DNA of 64,000 bases from Micromonospora sp. HNM0581 (GCF_012726175.1 NZ_JAASAD010000010.1:143129-207128), one strand, 5' to 3'; numbered from the stretch's first letter, positions 9,433-20,329 are shown. The notes: generated by a model not told the origin, from the sequence alone. Program-made: numbers and translations.

Positions 9433-10052
9433 TGGTTCGGGAACGCGCGACGGCGCTCCTGGTTGGCTTCGACGGGGTGCTGCGGCGCTGGGATCCGGCG
9501 GTCGCCGCCGATGTCGAGCGGGAGCACGGTCTGTCCGCCGGTGTGCTCGGCGAGATCGCCATGCAGTGGGGGCGGCTGCAACCGGTGCTCACCGGCCAGG
9601 TCAGTCATGCCGACTGGATGACAAGCGTGGCCGACGCGCTCACTCCGTCGATCGGCGACGCCGGGCGGGCGCGGGCGGCGGTCGCGCAGTGGCAGCGCTA
9701 CCGCGGTGAGGTCGATCCGGAGGTGCTGATGTTCGTCCGTGAGGCGCGGGCCGCCGGCATCCGGGTCGGGCTCGGCACCAACGCCACCGATCTGCTCGAC
9801 GCCGACCTGGCTGCACTCGGCCTGACCGACGAGCTGGATGTGGTGGTCAACTCCGCGACCGTCGGGGTGCACAAGCCGGCACCCGAGTACTTCGAGGCCG
9901 CCTGTGCGGCGCTGCGGACCCCGCCGTCGCGGGTGCTCTTCGTCGACGACGAGGATCGGGCGATCAGCGGGGCCCGCGCCGCCGGGCTGTCGGCGTATCG
10001 CTGGAACGGGCCGGCGGACCTGCGCTACCTGCGCGCCGCGCTGGCCGGCTGA
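9432..10052 (+). CDS. HAD-like protein lacking the catalytic nucleophile
   Basis: 206 aa, haloacid dehalogenase fold. HAD motif I is normally DxDGxL; here it reads GFDGVL (residues 12-17), so the nucleophilic first Asp is Gly (codon GGC) while the second Asp remains. Motif II (LGTN), motif III (VGVHKPAPEYF, with Lys) and motif IV (VLFVDDEDRAISGARAAGL) are intact. In the family the first Asp forms the covalent intermediate, so this protein is predicted inactive as a phosphatase or dehalogenase, unless the codon reflects a sequence error. It starts with GTG overlapping the smc stop by one base and is surely cotranscribed with smc. Confidence 0.8.
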   Translation: MVRERATALLVGFDGVLRRWDPAVAADVEREHGLSAGVLGEIAMQWGRLQPVLTGQVSHADWMTSVADALTPSIGDAGRARAAVAQWQRYRGEVDPEVLMFVREARAAGIRVGLGTNATDLLDADLAALGLTDELDVVVNSATVGVHKPAPEYFEAACAALRTPPSRVLFVDDEDRAISGARAAGLSAYRWNGPADLRYLRAALAG

Positions 10053-10083
10053 GTTGACCTCGACCCCGGCGTGCCGGTCTCGG

Positions 10084-10143
10084 CCCGGGTTGCGGCATGT
10101 CGGCTGTCCCGTCCGTGGATGACCGCCACATGCCGCAACCGGG
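10084..10143. terminator. long inverted repeat between convergent genes
   Basis: Arms TTGCGGCATGT (10090-10100) and ACATGCCGCAA (10128-10138) are perfectly complementary. CCCGGG/CCGGG extends the stem with one bulge, and the loop is 27 bases. Outer sequences GACCTCGACCC (left) and GGGTCGAAGTC (right) are also nearly complementary. It lies between the ends of the smc-HAD unit and the opposing phoD gene, so it probably works as a bidirectional terminator. It may also be a dispersed palindromic repeat. Confidence 0.6.
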
Positions 10144-10211
10144 TCGAAGTCACGCACTGCCGGTCGGACCATGGTCCGGTGCCCGGTGAACGATCACATA
10201 CTCCTGGTGTG

Positions 10212-11921
10212 TCAGTGGCCGTCGGTGAGTCGGTGGCGCGCCACCTCGTGCAGGTGGCCGTCACCGGTGGTGCCCTCGATGACCACCTCGGCCCCGCGCC
10301 CGGCGTGGGTGAGTGTCGCGACCGCGTTGCCGAAGTAGGGCCCGGCCAGCTTGCGCCACCTGACCAGGGGACGACGGACCCCCGCGGTGCGGGCCAGGGC
10401 ACGGGCCGCGCCGGCCGGGCCACGGGCCCAACCGAGCCGCATCAGTGGACGCATCCCGGCCGGCACCTGGTTGTGGATCGGCGAGCAGGTGAGTTGGTGC
10501 ACCGGCGTGCGCACCCCAGGGTCGGCGAACCGGACTCTCGCCACGTACGAGTGGTGCACGTCGCCGGAGAGCACACTTATCGACGCTGGCGGTGGGTACG
10601 CCGGACCGGCGCCCTTGCGGTCGTCCGGTGCACCGGGCGTGCCCGCGCCGATGCGGGCGAACAACTCGGCCAACGCGTCGAACGAACGGCGGAACGCTGC
10701 CCAGTGCTCCAGGTCCAGTGCCCGACGGAGCCGTTCGCCCAGCCCGGCGACCCACCGCCGGGGCGAGTCGGCCAGCTTCTCGTTCCACGTCTCGACGTGG
10801 TGGATGCCGGGCGGCAGCAGCCAGGGAAGCGAGGAGCCGACCACCAGGTGGTCGTAACCGCCGTGGGCGCGGTCGACGAACCATGACCACTCGCCGGGTG
10901 GCAGCATCGCCCGCCGCTCCGGTAGCAGCACCCGGCTGCACCTGTTGTCCAGCATCACCAACCGGGTACGCCCCAGGTCGAGCGCGTAGCTCCACTGGTA
11001 CTGCACTGCCCGCCAGCGTTCGGTGTCGTGGGCCAGATCAGCCTCGGTGTCGACCCGTGCGCCGAACTCCCGCAGCACCACCGTGGCGTCCCCAGCGGTG
11101 CTGACCTTGGCGAAGACCGGGTCCGCCGCGATCTCGTCCGGGGAGAGGTTGCCCAGGTGCTGGTAGACCCAGTAGGAGGCCAGCCCACTGGCGATCCGTT
11201 CGGCCCACCACGGTTGGTCGCGCATCTCGGCCCGCCAGGAGGCGGAGGTGTTCCAGTCGTCGATGATCTCGTGGTCGTCGAAGATCATCACGCTCGGCAC
11301 GGTGGACAGGAGCCAGCGGATCTCCGGGTCGCGCCACGACTCAAGGTAGAGCTTGGTGTACTCGTCGAAGCTGACGACCTGGTCCCTCGGTGCGCCCTCC
11401 GGACGCCGCCGACGGCGACGCAGCAGCCGCTTGACGGTGGGTGAGGTCTCGTCGGCGTAGACCTGGTCGCCGAGCAGCAGCAGCAGGTCGGGCAGGGCCG
11501 CCGGGTCCGGGTCGGCCAGCACCCGCCGGGCGTACGCGTCGAGCGCGTCCGGCGGCAACTTACGGGTCGTCGCGTGCTGGGTGGTCTCCCGGCAGGAACC
11601 GAAGAGCAGGCGGACCGGTTGCTCCCGGTCGTCGGCGGCCCGGGTGCGGATGACACTCGGCGGGAAGTGACTGTCCGGTGCCGGCCAGGCCAGTTCGTCG
11701 TCGACGAGCACCTCGTACCGGGTGGCGCTGTCCGGGGTGAGCCCGTCCACCACCACCAACGCATAGTGGTGGTCGTATGCGGTGAAGGTGGGCGCGGTGC
11801 CGGTGGCACCGCCGGGCGTGCGGACGGTCACGACTGCCGGCGCCGTGGTCTCCACCCAGACGGTGGCCCGAGTGCCGACGACCCGGCGCAGCAGGGGGCC
11901 GATGAGCAGCTCGGCGGGCAT
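10212..11921 (-). CDS. PhoD-like alkaline phosphatase/phosphodiesterase
   Basis: 569 aa, PhoD-like metallophosphatase. The N-terminal beta domain begins MPAELLIGPLLRRVVGTRATVWVET. Metal-site motifs are FGSCR, LLLGDQVYADE, IFDDHEIIDDWN and, near the C-terminus, SVLSGDVHHSYVA. No signal peptide is visible, so it is predicted to be cytoplasmic, like several actinobacterial PhoD relatives that act on phosphodiesters. The ATG at 11921 is fixed by GGAGGT seven bases upstream. The much longer open frame upstream on this strand is the antisense of ftsY and not part of the gene. Confidence 0.88.
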   Translation of the reverse strand: MPAELLIGPLLRRVVGTRATVWVETTAPAVVTVRTPGGATGTAPTFTAYDHHYALVVVDGLTPDSATRYEVLVDDELAWPAPDSHFPPSVIRTRAADDREQPVRLLFGSCRETTQHATTRKLPPDALDAYARRVLADPDPAALPDLLLLLGDQVYADETSPTVKRLLRRRRRRPEGAPRDQVVSFDEYTKLYLESWRDPEIRWLLSTVPSVMIFDDHEIIDDWNTSASWRAEMRDQPWWAERIASGLASYWVYQHLGNLSPDEIAADPVFAKVSTAGDATVVLREFGARVDTEADLAHDTERWRAVQYQWSYALDLGRTRLVMLDNRCSRVLLPERRAMLPPGEWSWFVDRAHGGYDHLVVGSSLPWLLPPGIHHVETWNEKLADSPRRWVAGLGERLRRALDLEHWAAFRRSFDALAELFARIGAGTPGAPDDRKGAGPAYPPPASISVLSGDVHHSYVARVRFADPGVRTPVHQLTCSPIHNQVPAGMRPLMRLGWARGPAGAARALARTAGVRRPLVRWRKLAGPYFGNAVATLTHAGRGAEVVIEGTTGDGHLHEVARHRLTDGH

Positions 11922-12098
11922 AACAGGACCTCCAGACGAGAAAACTTCATCCTCTACTACCCGGCCGGTGGTGCACCACTGCCAACTGTGGCCGAGACTA
12001 CCGCCCGTTTTTCTGTGCCTCCGCCGCGAGCGGTCGGGCGCCGGGTGACTGCCGAGCCCGGCGGGAGCGGTGGCTGAGACGTGGTCGCCGGCATCTGA

Positions 12099-12104
12099 CA
12101 GGAT
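12099..12104 (+). promoter_or_regulatory. candidate -10 element of ftsY (leaderless)
   Basis: CAGGAT ends 6 bases before the ftsY ATG at 12111. With a transcription start about 7 bases after the -10, the mRNA would begin at or next to the start codon. There is no Shine-Dalgarno sequence in the gap, consistent with leaderless translation. Confidence 0.5.
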
Positions 12105-12110
12105 TCCGGC

Positions 12111-13298
12111 ATGACGGAATACCTCCTCATCGCCCTCGCCCTGCTCGGTCTGCTGATCCTCGGCGGCATCGGGCTGGTCGTGCCGCGGCTGCGTCGACGG
12201 CCGCAGCCGCCGCTGCCGCGTACGGAGGTCGACACCCGGGCGGAGGAGGATCTCGCCGGCCCGCCGGTGCAGGCGCCGGAGGCTGATCTGTCCACCGGGG
12301 TCCTGGTCGAGCCGCCGGTCGTCGAGGCGCCGACACCTACCGTCGAGGTGCCCGAGCCGACGGCCGGGCGGTTGGTGCGGCTTCGGTCCCGGCTGTCGCG
12401 GTCGCAGAACGTCTTCGGCAAGGGGCTGCTCGGGCTGCTCAGCCGGGACCGGCTCGACGAGGACGTCTGGGAGGAGATCGAGGACAGCCTGATCACCGCC
12501 GACGTGGGCGTCGACGCCACCCGGGACATCGTCGACCGGCTGCGGGAGCGCACCCGGGTGCTCGGCACCCGGTCGGTCGCCGAGCTGCGTGCCCTGCTCG
12601 CTGCGGAGCTGGTGAACGCCCTCGACCCCGCGTTGGACCGTTCGTTGCACACCGCACCGAAGGAGGGTGTGCCGTCGGTGCTGCTCGTGGTCGGTGTCAA
12701 CGGCGCGGGCAAGACCACCACCTGCGGCAAGATCGCCAGAGTGCTCATCGCCGACGGCCGTAGCGTGCTGCTCGGTGCCGCCGACACCTTCCGGGCCGCC
12801 GCCGCCGACCAGCTGCAGACCTGGGCCGGGCGGGTCGGTGCGGAGACCGTCCGTGGCCCGGAGGGGGCGGATCCGGCCAGCGTCGCCTTCGACGCGGTCA
12901 AGCGGGGCATCGAGACCAGCGTGGACACGGTCCTCGTCGACACCGCCGGGCGTCTCCAGAACAAGATCGGTCTGATGGACGAGCTGGGCAAGGTCAAGCG
13001 GGTCGTGGAGAAGCACGGCCCGATCGACGAGACACTGCTGGTGCTCGATGCCACCACCGGCCAGAACGGTCTGGAGCAGGCGCGTGTCTTTACCGAGGTG
13101 GTAGACGTCACCGGCGTCGTGCTCACCAAGCTCGACGGCACCGCCAAGGGCGGCATCGTCATCGCCGTGCAGCGCAAGCTCGGCATCCCGGTGAAGTTGG
13201 TCGGTCTCGGCGAGGGGCCGGACGACCTGGCGCCGTTCGATCCGGCGCAGTTCGTCGACGCGTTGCTGGGCACCGAGACTTCCGGTCAGACCGCGTAA
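12111..13298 (+). CDS. ftsY: signal recognition particle receptor FtsY
   Basis: Membrane-docking GTPase for SRP-ribosome complexes. 395 aa. An N-terminal hydrophobic segment (LLIALALLGLLILGGIGLVV, residues 4-23) is a membrane anchor typical of actinobacterial FtsY. An acidic/Pro linker follows, then the NG domain: GVNGAGKTTT (P-loop), DTFRAAAADQL, DTAGRLQNK, TKLDGTAKGG and a C-terminal GEGPDDLAPFD. All GTPase motifs are present. Its partner ffh is encoded at 18675. The phosphotransferase gene follows after 6 bases. Confidence 0.96.
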   Translation: MTEYLLIALALLGLLILGGIGLVVPRLRRRPQPPLPRTEVDTRAEEDLAGPPVQAPEADLSTGVLVEPPVVEAPTPTVEVPEPTAGRLVRLRSRLSRSQNVFGKGLLGLLSRDRLDEDVWEEIEDSLITADVGVDATRDIVDRLRERTRVLGTRSVAELRALLAAELVNALDPALDRSLHTAPKEGVPSVLLVVGVNGAGKTTTCGKIARVLIADGRSVLLGAADTFRAAAADQLQTWAGRVGAETVRGPEGADPASVAFDAVKRGIETSVDTVLVDTAGRLQNKIGLMDELGKVKRVVEKHGPIDETLLVLDATTGQNGLEQARVFTEVVDVTGVVLTKLDGTAKGGIVIAVQRKLGIPVKLVGLGEGPDDLAPFDPAQFVDALLGTETSGQTA

Positions 13299-13304
13299 CC
13301 TCGG

Positions 13305-14168
13305 GTGACCAGAGACGATCGCGCGTACGCGGGCTGGCGCGACCCGAGCCACCCGTCGCAGCGCCTCGGGAGACCGTACGTGACCTCGCAGGAGATCCCG
13401 CTGCACGGCGGGAACGTGAGCACAGTGGTGCGGGTGGGCGACACGGTGCGACGTAACGCCGGGCCGTGGACCCCGTCGGTGCACGCCCTGCTGCGCCACC
13501 TGGAGTACGTCGGTTTCACCGGCGCGCCCCGTGCCCTCGGGATGGACGAGCGCAACCGGGAAGTGCTGTCGTACCTGGAGGGGGAGTGCGGGGAATACCC
13601 GCTGGCCCCGCACTGGGTGACCGACGAGGCACTGGTGACCGTCGCCACGATGCTGCGAATGTTCCACGACGCCCAGTACGGTTTCGCGCCGCCACCGCAC
13701 GCGGTGTGGCGCTCGTTCGGTCCGCCCCCGCCGGACACCGAGGTCATCTGCCACCACGACGCGGCACCGCACAATGTGATCTGGCGGCCCGACGGCACTC
13801 TCGGGCTGATCGACTTCGATCTCGCCTCGCCGGGCGCGCGGATCTACGACGTGGCCTACGCCGCGTGGACCTGGGTGCCGATCTTCTCCGACCGGGACTC
13901 CATCACCCTCGGCTGGAAGCGCCCCGACCGGCCACGCCGGCTGCGGCTCTTCGCCGACGCGTACGGGCTCATTCCGCGCGACCGGCATCGGTTGGTCCGG
14001 ACCATCCGCAAACGGGTCGTCGATCATGTCGAGGGCATCCGCCGGATGGCTGCGGCCGGTGAACCGGCTTTCGTCCGGATCGTGCACAAGGGCCACCTGC
14101 GCCGACCGATGCGGGATCTGCGGCTGCTCGACTACGAGCGACAGGCCCTCGAGTACGCCTTGCGCTGA
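13305..14168 (+). CDS. aminoglycoside phosphotransferase (APH) family protein
   Basis: 287 aa with the kinase-like fold of the APH/choline kinase family. The catalytic loop is HHDAAPHNVIW (HxDxxxxN) and the metal-binding motif is IDFDLASPG. The N-terminal GGNVSTVVRVGDTVRR strands match the nucleotide-binding lobe. The substrate cannot be read from sequence; this need not be a resistance gene. It starts with GTG at 13305, 6 bases after ftsY, with another in-frame GTG at 13380. Neither has a strong ribosome site, and coupling to ftsY favours the first. Confidence 0.8.
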   Translation: MTRDDRAYAGWRDPSHPSQRLGRPYVTSQEIPLHGGNVSTVVRVGDTVRRNAGPWTPSVHALLRHLEYVGFTGAPRALGMDERNREVLSYLEGECGEYPLAPHWVTDEALVTVATMLRMFHDAQYGFAPPPHAVWRSFGPPPPDTEVICHHDAAPHNVIWRPDGTLGLIDFDLASPGARIYDVAYAAWTWVPIFSDRDSITLGWKRPDRPRRLRLFADAYGLIPRDRHRLVRTIRKRVVDHVEGIRRMAAAGEPAFVRIVHKGHLRRPMRDLRLLDYERQALEYALR

Positions 14169-14237
14169 GCCGTCGGCGGATCGGTAGCACCGAACGGACG
14201 ATCCGCCCCCGCCAATTCAGCCAGGTGTGCGACATTC

Positions 14238-14274
14238 TTCACACGTACGAAACAAGCCGTCACGGTTCGGAAAC
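14238..14274. promoter_or_regulatory. GlnR operator upstream of amtB
   Basis: The sequence reads TTCAC-N6-GAAAC-N5-GTCAC-N6-GAAAC. Known actinobacterial GlnR boxes consist of two gTnAC-n6-GaAAc sites. The downstream half-site pair GTCAC-N6-GAAAC (14259-14274) is a perfect match; the upstream pair differs only by T for G at its first base. It lies about 115 bases before the amtB start, as expected for OmpR-type activation of amtB-glnB-glnD under nitrogen limitation. No glnR gene is in the window. Confidence 0.8.
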
Positions 14275-14387
14275 CGGCCGGGGTCCCTAGGTGAAACAGC
14301 GGACCAGCAGGCTTCCGCGCAACCGGCGTACGGGCGATGTTGCGCGGTGCCGGGAGGGAGGGAGAAAACAACCCGAGAGGAGGCAGC

Positions 14388-16077
<1,690 letters not shown>

Positions 16078-16088
16078 GACGAGCATCG

Positions 16089-18470
16089 ATGACCTCGTTG
16101 ACCAGCAGGACAACCCCGGAACCCCTCGGGAGCGCCGACCTTCTGGTCAACGAGGTCGTCGGTGTACCGGCCGGGGTCGGCGCGGCGGCGCGTCGGGCTC
16201 GGGCGGACGCGTACGACGCCTGGCTGGCCCGGCTGCTGCCGGACCGGCCAGGCGTCGCGCTGCTTGCGGTCGGCGGCCTGGGCCGCCGGCAGTGCGCCCC
16301 CTACGCCGATCTGGACCTGGTGCTGGTACACGCCGGGGTGCCCGGCATCGACGAACTGGCCGCCGCTGTCTGGTATCCGATCTGGGACGCCGGGCTGCGG
16401 CTGGACCACTCGGTCCGAACTGTCGCCGAGGCGCTGTCGGTCGCCCAGGACGATGTCAAGGTGGCCCTCGGGCTGCTCGATGCCCGGTTCGTCGCCGGTG
16501 ATGCGGATCTCGCGGGCACGTTGGTGAGCAGCGCGACCGACCACTGGCGGCGTACCGCCGTCCGCCAACTCGCCGCGCTGCGGGAGAGCGCCGCCGCCCG
16601 TTGGCAGGCCCACGGTGAACTCGCCCACCTGCTGGAGGGTGACCTGAAGGAAGCAGCCGGAGGGCTGCGGGACGTGGGCATCCTGCGGGCCGTCGCGACC
16701 GCGGGGATCACCGACGCACTGCGACCCGCCGTACACGCCGCGCACCTGCGGCTGCTGGACACCCGGGACGCGTTGCACCAGCAGATTGGCCGGCGCGCCG
16801 ACCGACTGCTCGCTCAGGAACGCGACGGGGTGGCCGCTCTGCTCGGCCTGCGTCGCGCACCGTCCGGGGCGGCTGGGGGCCCTCCGCCCGGCGCGGTGCC
16901 ACCGCAGCCGACCGACACGTCTGGGCAGGAGCGTTCCGCGCCGGCCTCGCGTGCAGAGGACGGCGACGGCGACACCCTGCTGCGCCGGGTCGCCGGGGAC
17001 GCCCGGACCGTCAGTCACGCTCTGGACGACGCGTTCCGCGCCGCGGACCGACTGCGCTCCGGTCGTCGCCGGGGCGCCGACGGGAGACCGTTGCGCCGGC
17101 CGGTGGCCCGGGACGTGGTGGAGCACGACGGAGAGCTGGTGCTGGCGCGTACCGCCATCGGCGCCCGCCCCGACGCGAGCCTGTCACTGCGGGTGGCCGC
17201 TGCTGCGGCGACCACCGGGCTGCCGATCGCCCGGGCCACCTGCGAGTGGTTGGCCGCCTACTGTCCGCCGCTGCCGACGCCCTGGCCGGGCGAGGCGCGC
17301 GCCGCCCTGACCACGCTGCTCGGTGCCGGTGCCGGCATGATCCCGGCCTGGGAGACGTGTGACCGGTACGGACTTGTCGACGGCTGGTTGCCGGAGTGGA
17401 CCCGGCTGCGCAGCCTGCCCCAGCACAACCCGGTGCACCGGTTCACCCTGGACCGGCACCTGATCCAGACGGCCGCCGAAGCCAGCCGGCACACCCGCGA
17501 CGTGGACCGCCCCGATCTGCTGCTGCTCGGCGCGCTCCTGCACGACGTCGGCAAGGGGCTTCCCGGTGACCACAGCGTGGTGGGCGCGCCGATGGCTGAG
17601 GCGGTCGCGACCCGGATCGGCCTGCCCCCCGCCGAGGCGGCGCTCATCGGCACGCTGGTACGGCTGCACCTGCTGCTGCCCGAGGTGGCCACCCGGCGGG
17701 ACCTCTCCGACCCGGTGACGATCGCCCGGGTGGCCGAGTCGGTAGCCGACGTCACCACCCTCGACCTGCTGTACGCGCTGGTGCGCGCCGACGCGGCCGC
17801 CACCGGCCCGGCCGCCTGGTCGGACTGGAAGGGCCGGCTGGTGGCCGAGTTGGTCGCCCGGGTCCGCATCACCCTCGACACGGGTGACGTACCCGCTCCG
17901 CCGGCACCGGACCCGGCGCTGGTGGCCGGGCCCCTGCCGGTGGTCCACCTGAGTGGGGACCGGGTGGCGGTGGCCGCGGCGGATCGACGTGGTCTGCTCG
18001 CGACGGTGGCCGGCTGCCTGGCCCTGCACCGGTTGGAGGTGCTGGCGGCCGACGCCTCGACGGTGGACGGGCGGGCCCTGGTGCAGTGCCGGGTACAGCC
18101 GCGCTACGGCCTGGCCCCGGATCCGGTGGCGTTGAGCGCGGACCTGCGCCGCGCGGTGGTCGGCGACGTGTCGGTGATCCAGCGGTTACGCGGTCGTGCT
18201 CTGGCCGCGCGGGGGAACGGGGCTCAGCCGCGGGTGGTCTGGCACCGGGACGCCGCGACCGACGCGGTGCTGCTGGAGTTGCGTGCCGCCGACGCCACTG
18301 GCCTGCTCTACCGGGTGACCAGCGCGCTGGATGCCGCCGGAGCGCAGGTCCGCGCGGCCCGGATCGCCACGCTCGGTGGTGACGTGGTCGACGCCTTCTA
18401 CCTGGTCGGCGGCTGGCCGCCGGAGGGTGAGCGGGACCGCTTGGAGGCGGCTGTGCTGGCCGCCGTGTGA
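16089..18470 (+). CDS. glnD: [protein-PII] nucleotidylyltransferase GlnD
   Basis: Bifunctional enzyme that modifies and demodifies PII; in actinomycetes the transferred group is AMP rather than UMP. 793 aa. The nucleotidyltransferase motif is GGLGRRQCAPYADLDLVLVH (about residues 59-78). The HD phosphohydrolase motif is LLHDVGKGLPGDHS, and two ACT domains close the protein (VAVAAADRRGLLATVAG and LELRAADATGLLYRVTSALD), which sense glutamine in the family. An Ala/Pro/Gly-rich insert lies near residues 255-290. It starts 11 bases after glnB and is the last gene of the operon. Confidence 0.95.
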   Translation: MTSLTSRTTPEPLGSADLLVNEVVGVPAGVGAAARRARADAYDAWLARLLPDRPGVALLAVGGLGRRQCAPYADLDLVLVHAGVPGIDELAAAVWYPIWDAGLRLDHSVRTVAEALSVAQDDVKVALGLLDARFVAGDADLAGTLVSSATDHWRRTAVRQLAALRESAAARWQAHGELAHLLEGDLKEAAGGLRDVGILRAVATAGITDALRPAVHAAHLRLLDTRDALHQQIGRRADRLLAQERDGVAALLGLRRAPSGAAGGPPPGAVPPQPTDTSGQERSAPASRAEDGDGDTLLRRVAGDARTVSHALDDAFRAADRLRSGRRRGADGRPLRRPVARDVVEHDGELVLARTAIGARPDASLSLRVAAAAATTGLPIARATCEWLAAYCPPLPTPWPGEARAALTTLLGAGAGMIPAWETCDRYGLVDGWLPEWTRLRSLPQHNPVHRFTLDRHLIQTAAEASRHTRDVDRPDLLLLGALLHDVGKGLPGDHSVVGAPMAEAVATRIGLPPAEAALIGTLVRLHLLLPEVATRRDLSDPVTIARVAESVADVTTLDLLYALVRADAAATGPAAWSDWKGRLVAELVARVRITLDTGDVPAPPAPDPALVAGPLPVVHLSGDRVAVAAADRRGLLATVAGCLALHRLEVLAADASTVDGRALVQCRVQPRYGLAPDPVALSADLRRAVVGDVSVIQRLRGRALAARGNGAQPRVVWHRDAATDAVLLELRAADATGLLYRVTSALDAAGAQVRAARIATLGGDVVDAFYLVGGWPPEGERDRLEAAVLAAV

Positions 18471-18674
18471 GCGCCGACCAGGGTCCGGCCACCGGGCGCT
18501 GCGGCGTTGGCGCAGGGCGGCGGAGGCGGTGGCGCGGCGACGGCGGTCGGGTGGGCTGGAGCGGGCGGCCCGGCCGGGAGCGCCGGTGCGGGCGGCGGGC
18601 TACCCTAGCGGTGGTCGGACACCTCACCCGACCTCGTTCGTGCTCGCCGGAACACTGACAAACGGGATGTTCGC

Positions 18675-20237
18675 GTGTTTGACACCTTGAGTGACCGCCT
18701 TTCCGGGATCTTCACCAAGCTCCGCGGCAAGGGACGTCTCACCGACGCCGACATCGACGCCACCGCGCGCGAGATCCGCCTCGCGCTGCTGGAGGCGGAC
18801 GTCGCGCTGCCGGTGGTCAAGGGCTTCATCGCGAACGTCAAGGAACGGGCGCGTAGCGCGGAGGTATCCCAGGCGCTCAACCCGGCCCAGCAGATCATCA
18901 AGATCGTCAACGAGGAGCTGATCGCCGTGCTGGGCGGCGAGGGACGGCGACTCCAGTTCGCCAAGCAACCCCCCACCGTGATCATGCTGGCCGGTCTGCA
19001 GGGCTCCGGAAAGACCACCCTCGCCGGCAAGCTGGCCCGCTGGCTCAAGGCCCAGGGGCACCAGCCCTTGCTGGTCGCCGCCGACCTGCAACGCCCCAAC
19101 GCCGTCGGCCAGCTTCAGGTGCTCGGTGGACGCGCCGGGGTCGAGGTGTACGCCCCGGAGCCCGGCAACGGCGTCGGTGACCCGGTCCAGGTCGCGAAGT
19201 CCTCTGTCGAACACGCCCGGCGGGCTGCCCGGGACGTCGTCATCGTCGACACCGCCGGACGGCTCGGCATCGATGCGGAGATGATGCAGCAGGCCGCTGA
19301 CATCCGCGACGCGGTCGACCCCGACGAGGTCATCTTCGTCATCGACGCGATGGTCGGCCAGGACGCGGTGCGCACGGCAGAGGCGTTCCGCGACGGCGTC
19401 GGCATCACCGGCGTGGTCCTCTCCAAGCTCGACGGCGACGCCCGTGGTGGTGCTGCGCTGTCGGTCCGTGAGGTGACCGGGCAGCCGATCCTCTTTGCCT
19501 CCACCGGCGAGAAGCTGGCGGACTTCGACGTCTTCCATCCCGACCGGATGGCCAGCCGGATCCTCGGCATGGGCGACGTTCTCACTCTGATCGAGCAGGC
19601 CGAGGCGGCCTTCGACACCGATCAGAAGGAGAAGATGACCGCCAAGCTGATGGGCGGCGAGCAGTTCACTTTGGAGGACTTCCTCGACCAGCTCATCGCG
19701 GTGCGCCGGATGGGGCCGATCGCCAACGTGCTGGCCATGATGCCGGGCATGGGGCAGGTCAAGGACCAGCTCGCCGAGCTTGACGACCGGCACTTCGACC
19801 GGATCACCGCGATCATCCGGTCGATGACCCCGGCCGAGCGCACCAACCCGAAGATCATCAATGGTTCGCGGCGGGCCCGGATCGCCAACGGCTCCGGGGT
19901 GACGGTGATGGACGTCAACCAGCTGCTCAACCGCTTCACCGACGCGCAGAAGATGATGAAGCAGATGGGCGGCATGATGGGTCTGCCCGGTGCGGGCCGC
20001 CGCAAGGCGACCAAGTCGCCGAAGAACAAGCGCAAGGGCACCAAGGGTGGGGGTAGGCCCCGCAGTGGTGCCGGCGCGCGGGGCGGCCTGCCGGGTGGTT
20101 TCCCCGGTGGCATGCCGCAGCTGCCTCCGGGGATGAGCCCCGACGATCTGGCCGCGGGCCAGGGGCTGCCGCCCGGTTTCCGGCTGCCGAAGATCGACTT
20201 CAACAAGCTCGGCAAGGACGGCAAGCCGCCCCGCTGA
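18675..20237 (+). CDS. ffh: signal recognition particle protein Ffh (SRP54)
   Basis: GTPase subunit of the signal recognition particle. 520 aa. The N domain begins MFDTLSDRLSGIFTKLRGKG; the G domain has GLQGSGKTTLAGKLA, DLQRPNAVGQL, DTAGRLGID and SKLDGDARGG. The methionine-rich M domain includes the RNA-binding SRRARIANGSG and MKQMGGMMG stretches. A C-terminal Gly/Pro/Lys-rich tail extends it beyond the usual 450 aa. The upstream 200-base gap contains a possible TACCCT -10 (18601-18606). Functional partner of ftsY at 12111. Confidence 0.96.
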   Translation: MFDTLSDRLSGIFTKLRGKGRLTDADIDATAREIRLALLEADVALPVVKGFIANVKERARSAEVSQALNPAQQIIKIVNEELIAVLGGEGRRLQFAKQPPTVIMLAGLQGSGKTTLAGKLARWLKAQGHQPLLVAADLQRPNAVGQLQVLGGRAGVEVYAPEPGNGVGDPVQVAKSSVEHARRAARDVVIVDTAGRLGIDAEMMQQAADIRDAVDPDEVIFVIDAMVGQDAVRTAEAFRDGVGITGVVLSKLDGDARGGAALSVREVTGQPILFASTGEKLADFDVFHPDRMASRILGMGDVLTLIEQAEAAFDTDQKEKMTAKLMGGEQFTLEDFLDQLIAVRRMGPIANVLAMMPGMGQVKDQLAELDDRHFDRITAIIRSMTPAERTNPKIINGSRRARIANGSGVTVMDVNQLLNRFTDAQKMMKQMGGMMGLPGAGRRKATKSPKNKRKGTKGGGRPRSGAGARGGLPGGFPGGMPQLPPGMSPDDLAAGQGLPPGFRLPKIDFNKLGKDGKPPR

Positions 20238-20317
20238 GCATGTCGGTGACGGCGGGTGACACCGCCTTGACGGTGCGGCGGGCGGGGCCTTCCCCGGCAC
20301 GACGATCAGTGATCGGG

Positions 20318-20323
20318 TAGGAC
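20318..20323 (+). promoter_or_regulatory. candidate -10 element, amidohydrolase (leaderless)
   Basis: TAGGAC is followed by exactly 6 bases and the ATG at 20330. There is no Shine-Dalgarno sequence between them, so a leaderless transcript is inferred. The -35 region is not recognisable. Confidence 0.5.
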
Positions 20324-20329
20324 TGTTCC

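Noticed and set aside
11922..14096. Very long minus-strand open frame continuing upstream of phoD
   Set aside because: It is antisense to ftsY and the APH-like gene, which have strong family motifs; the real phoD start at 11921 has its own ribosome site.
13305..14168. Antibiotic resistance gene call for the APH-like protein
   Set aside because: Only the general kinase fold motifs are visible; no signature of a known aminoglycoside enzyme and no mobile context.
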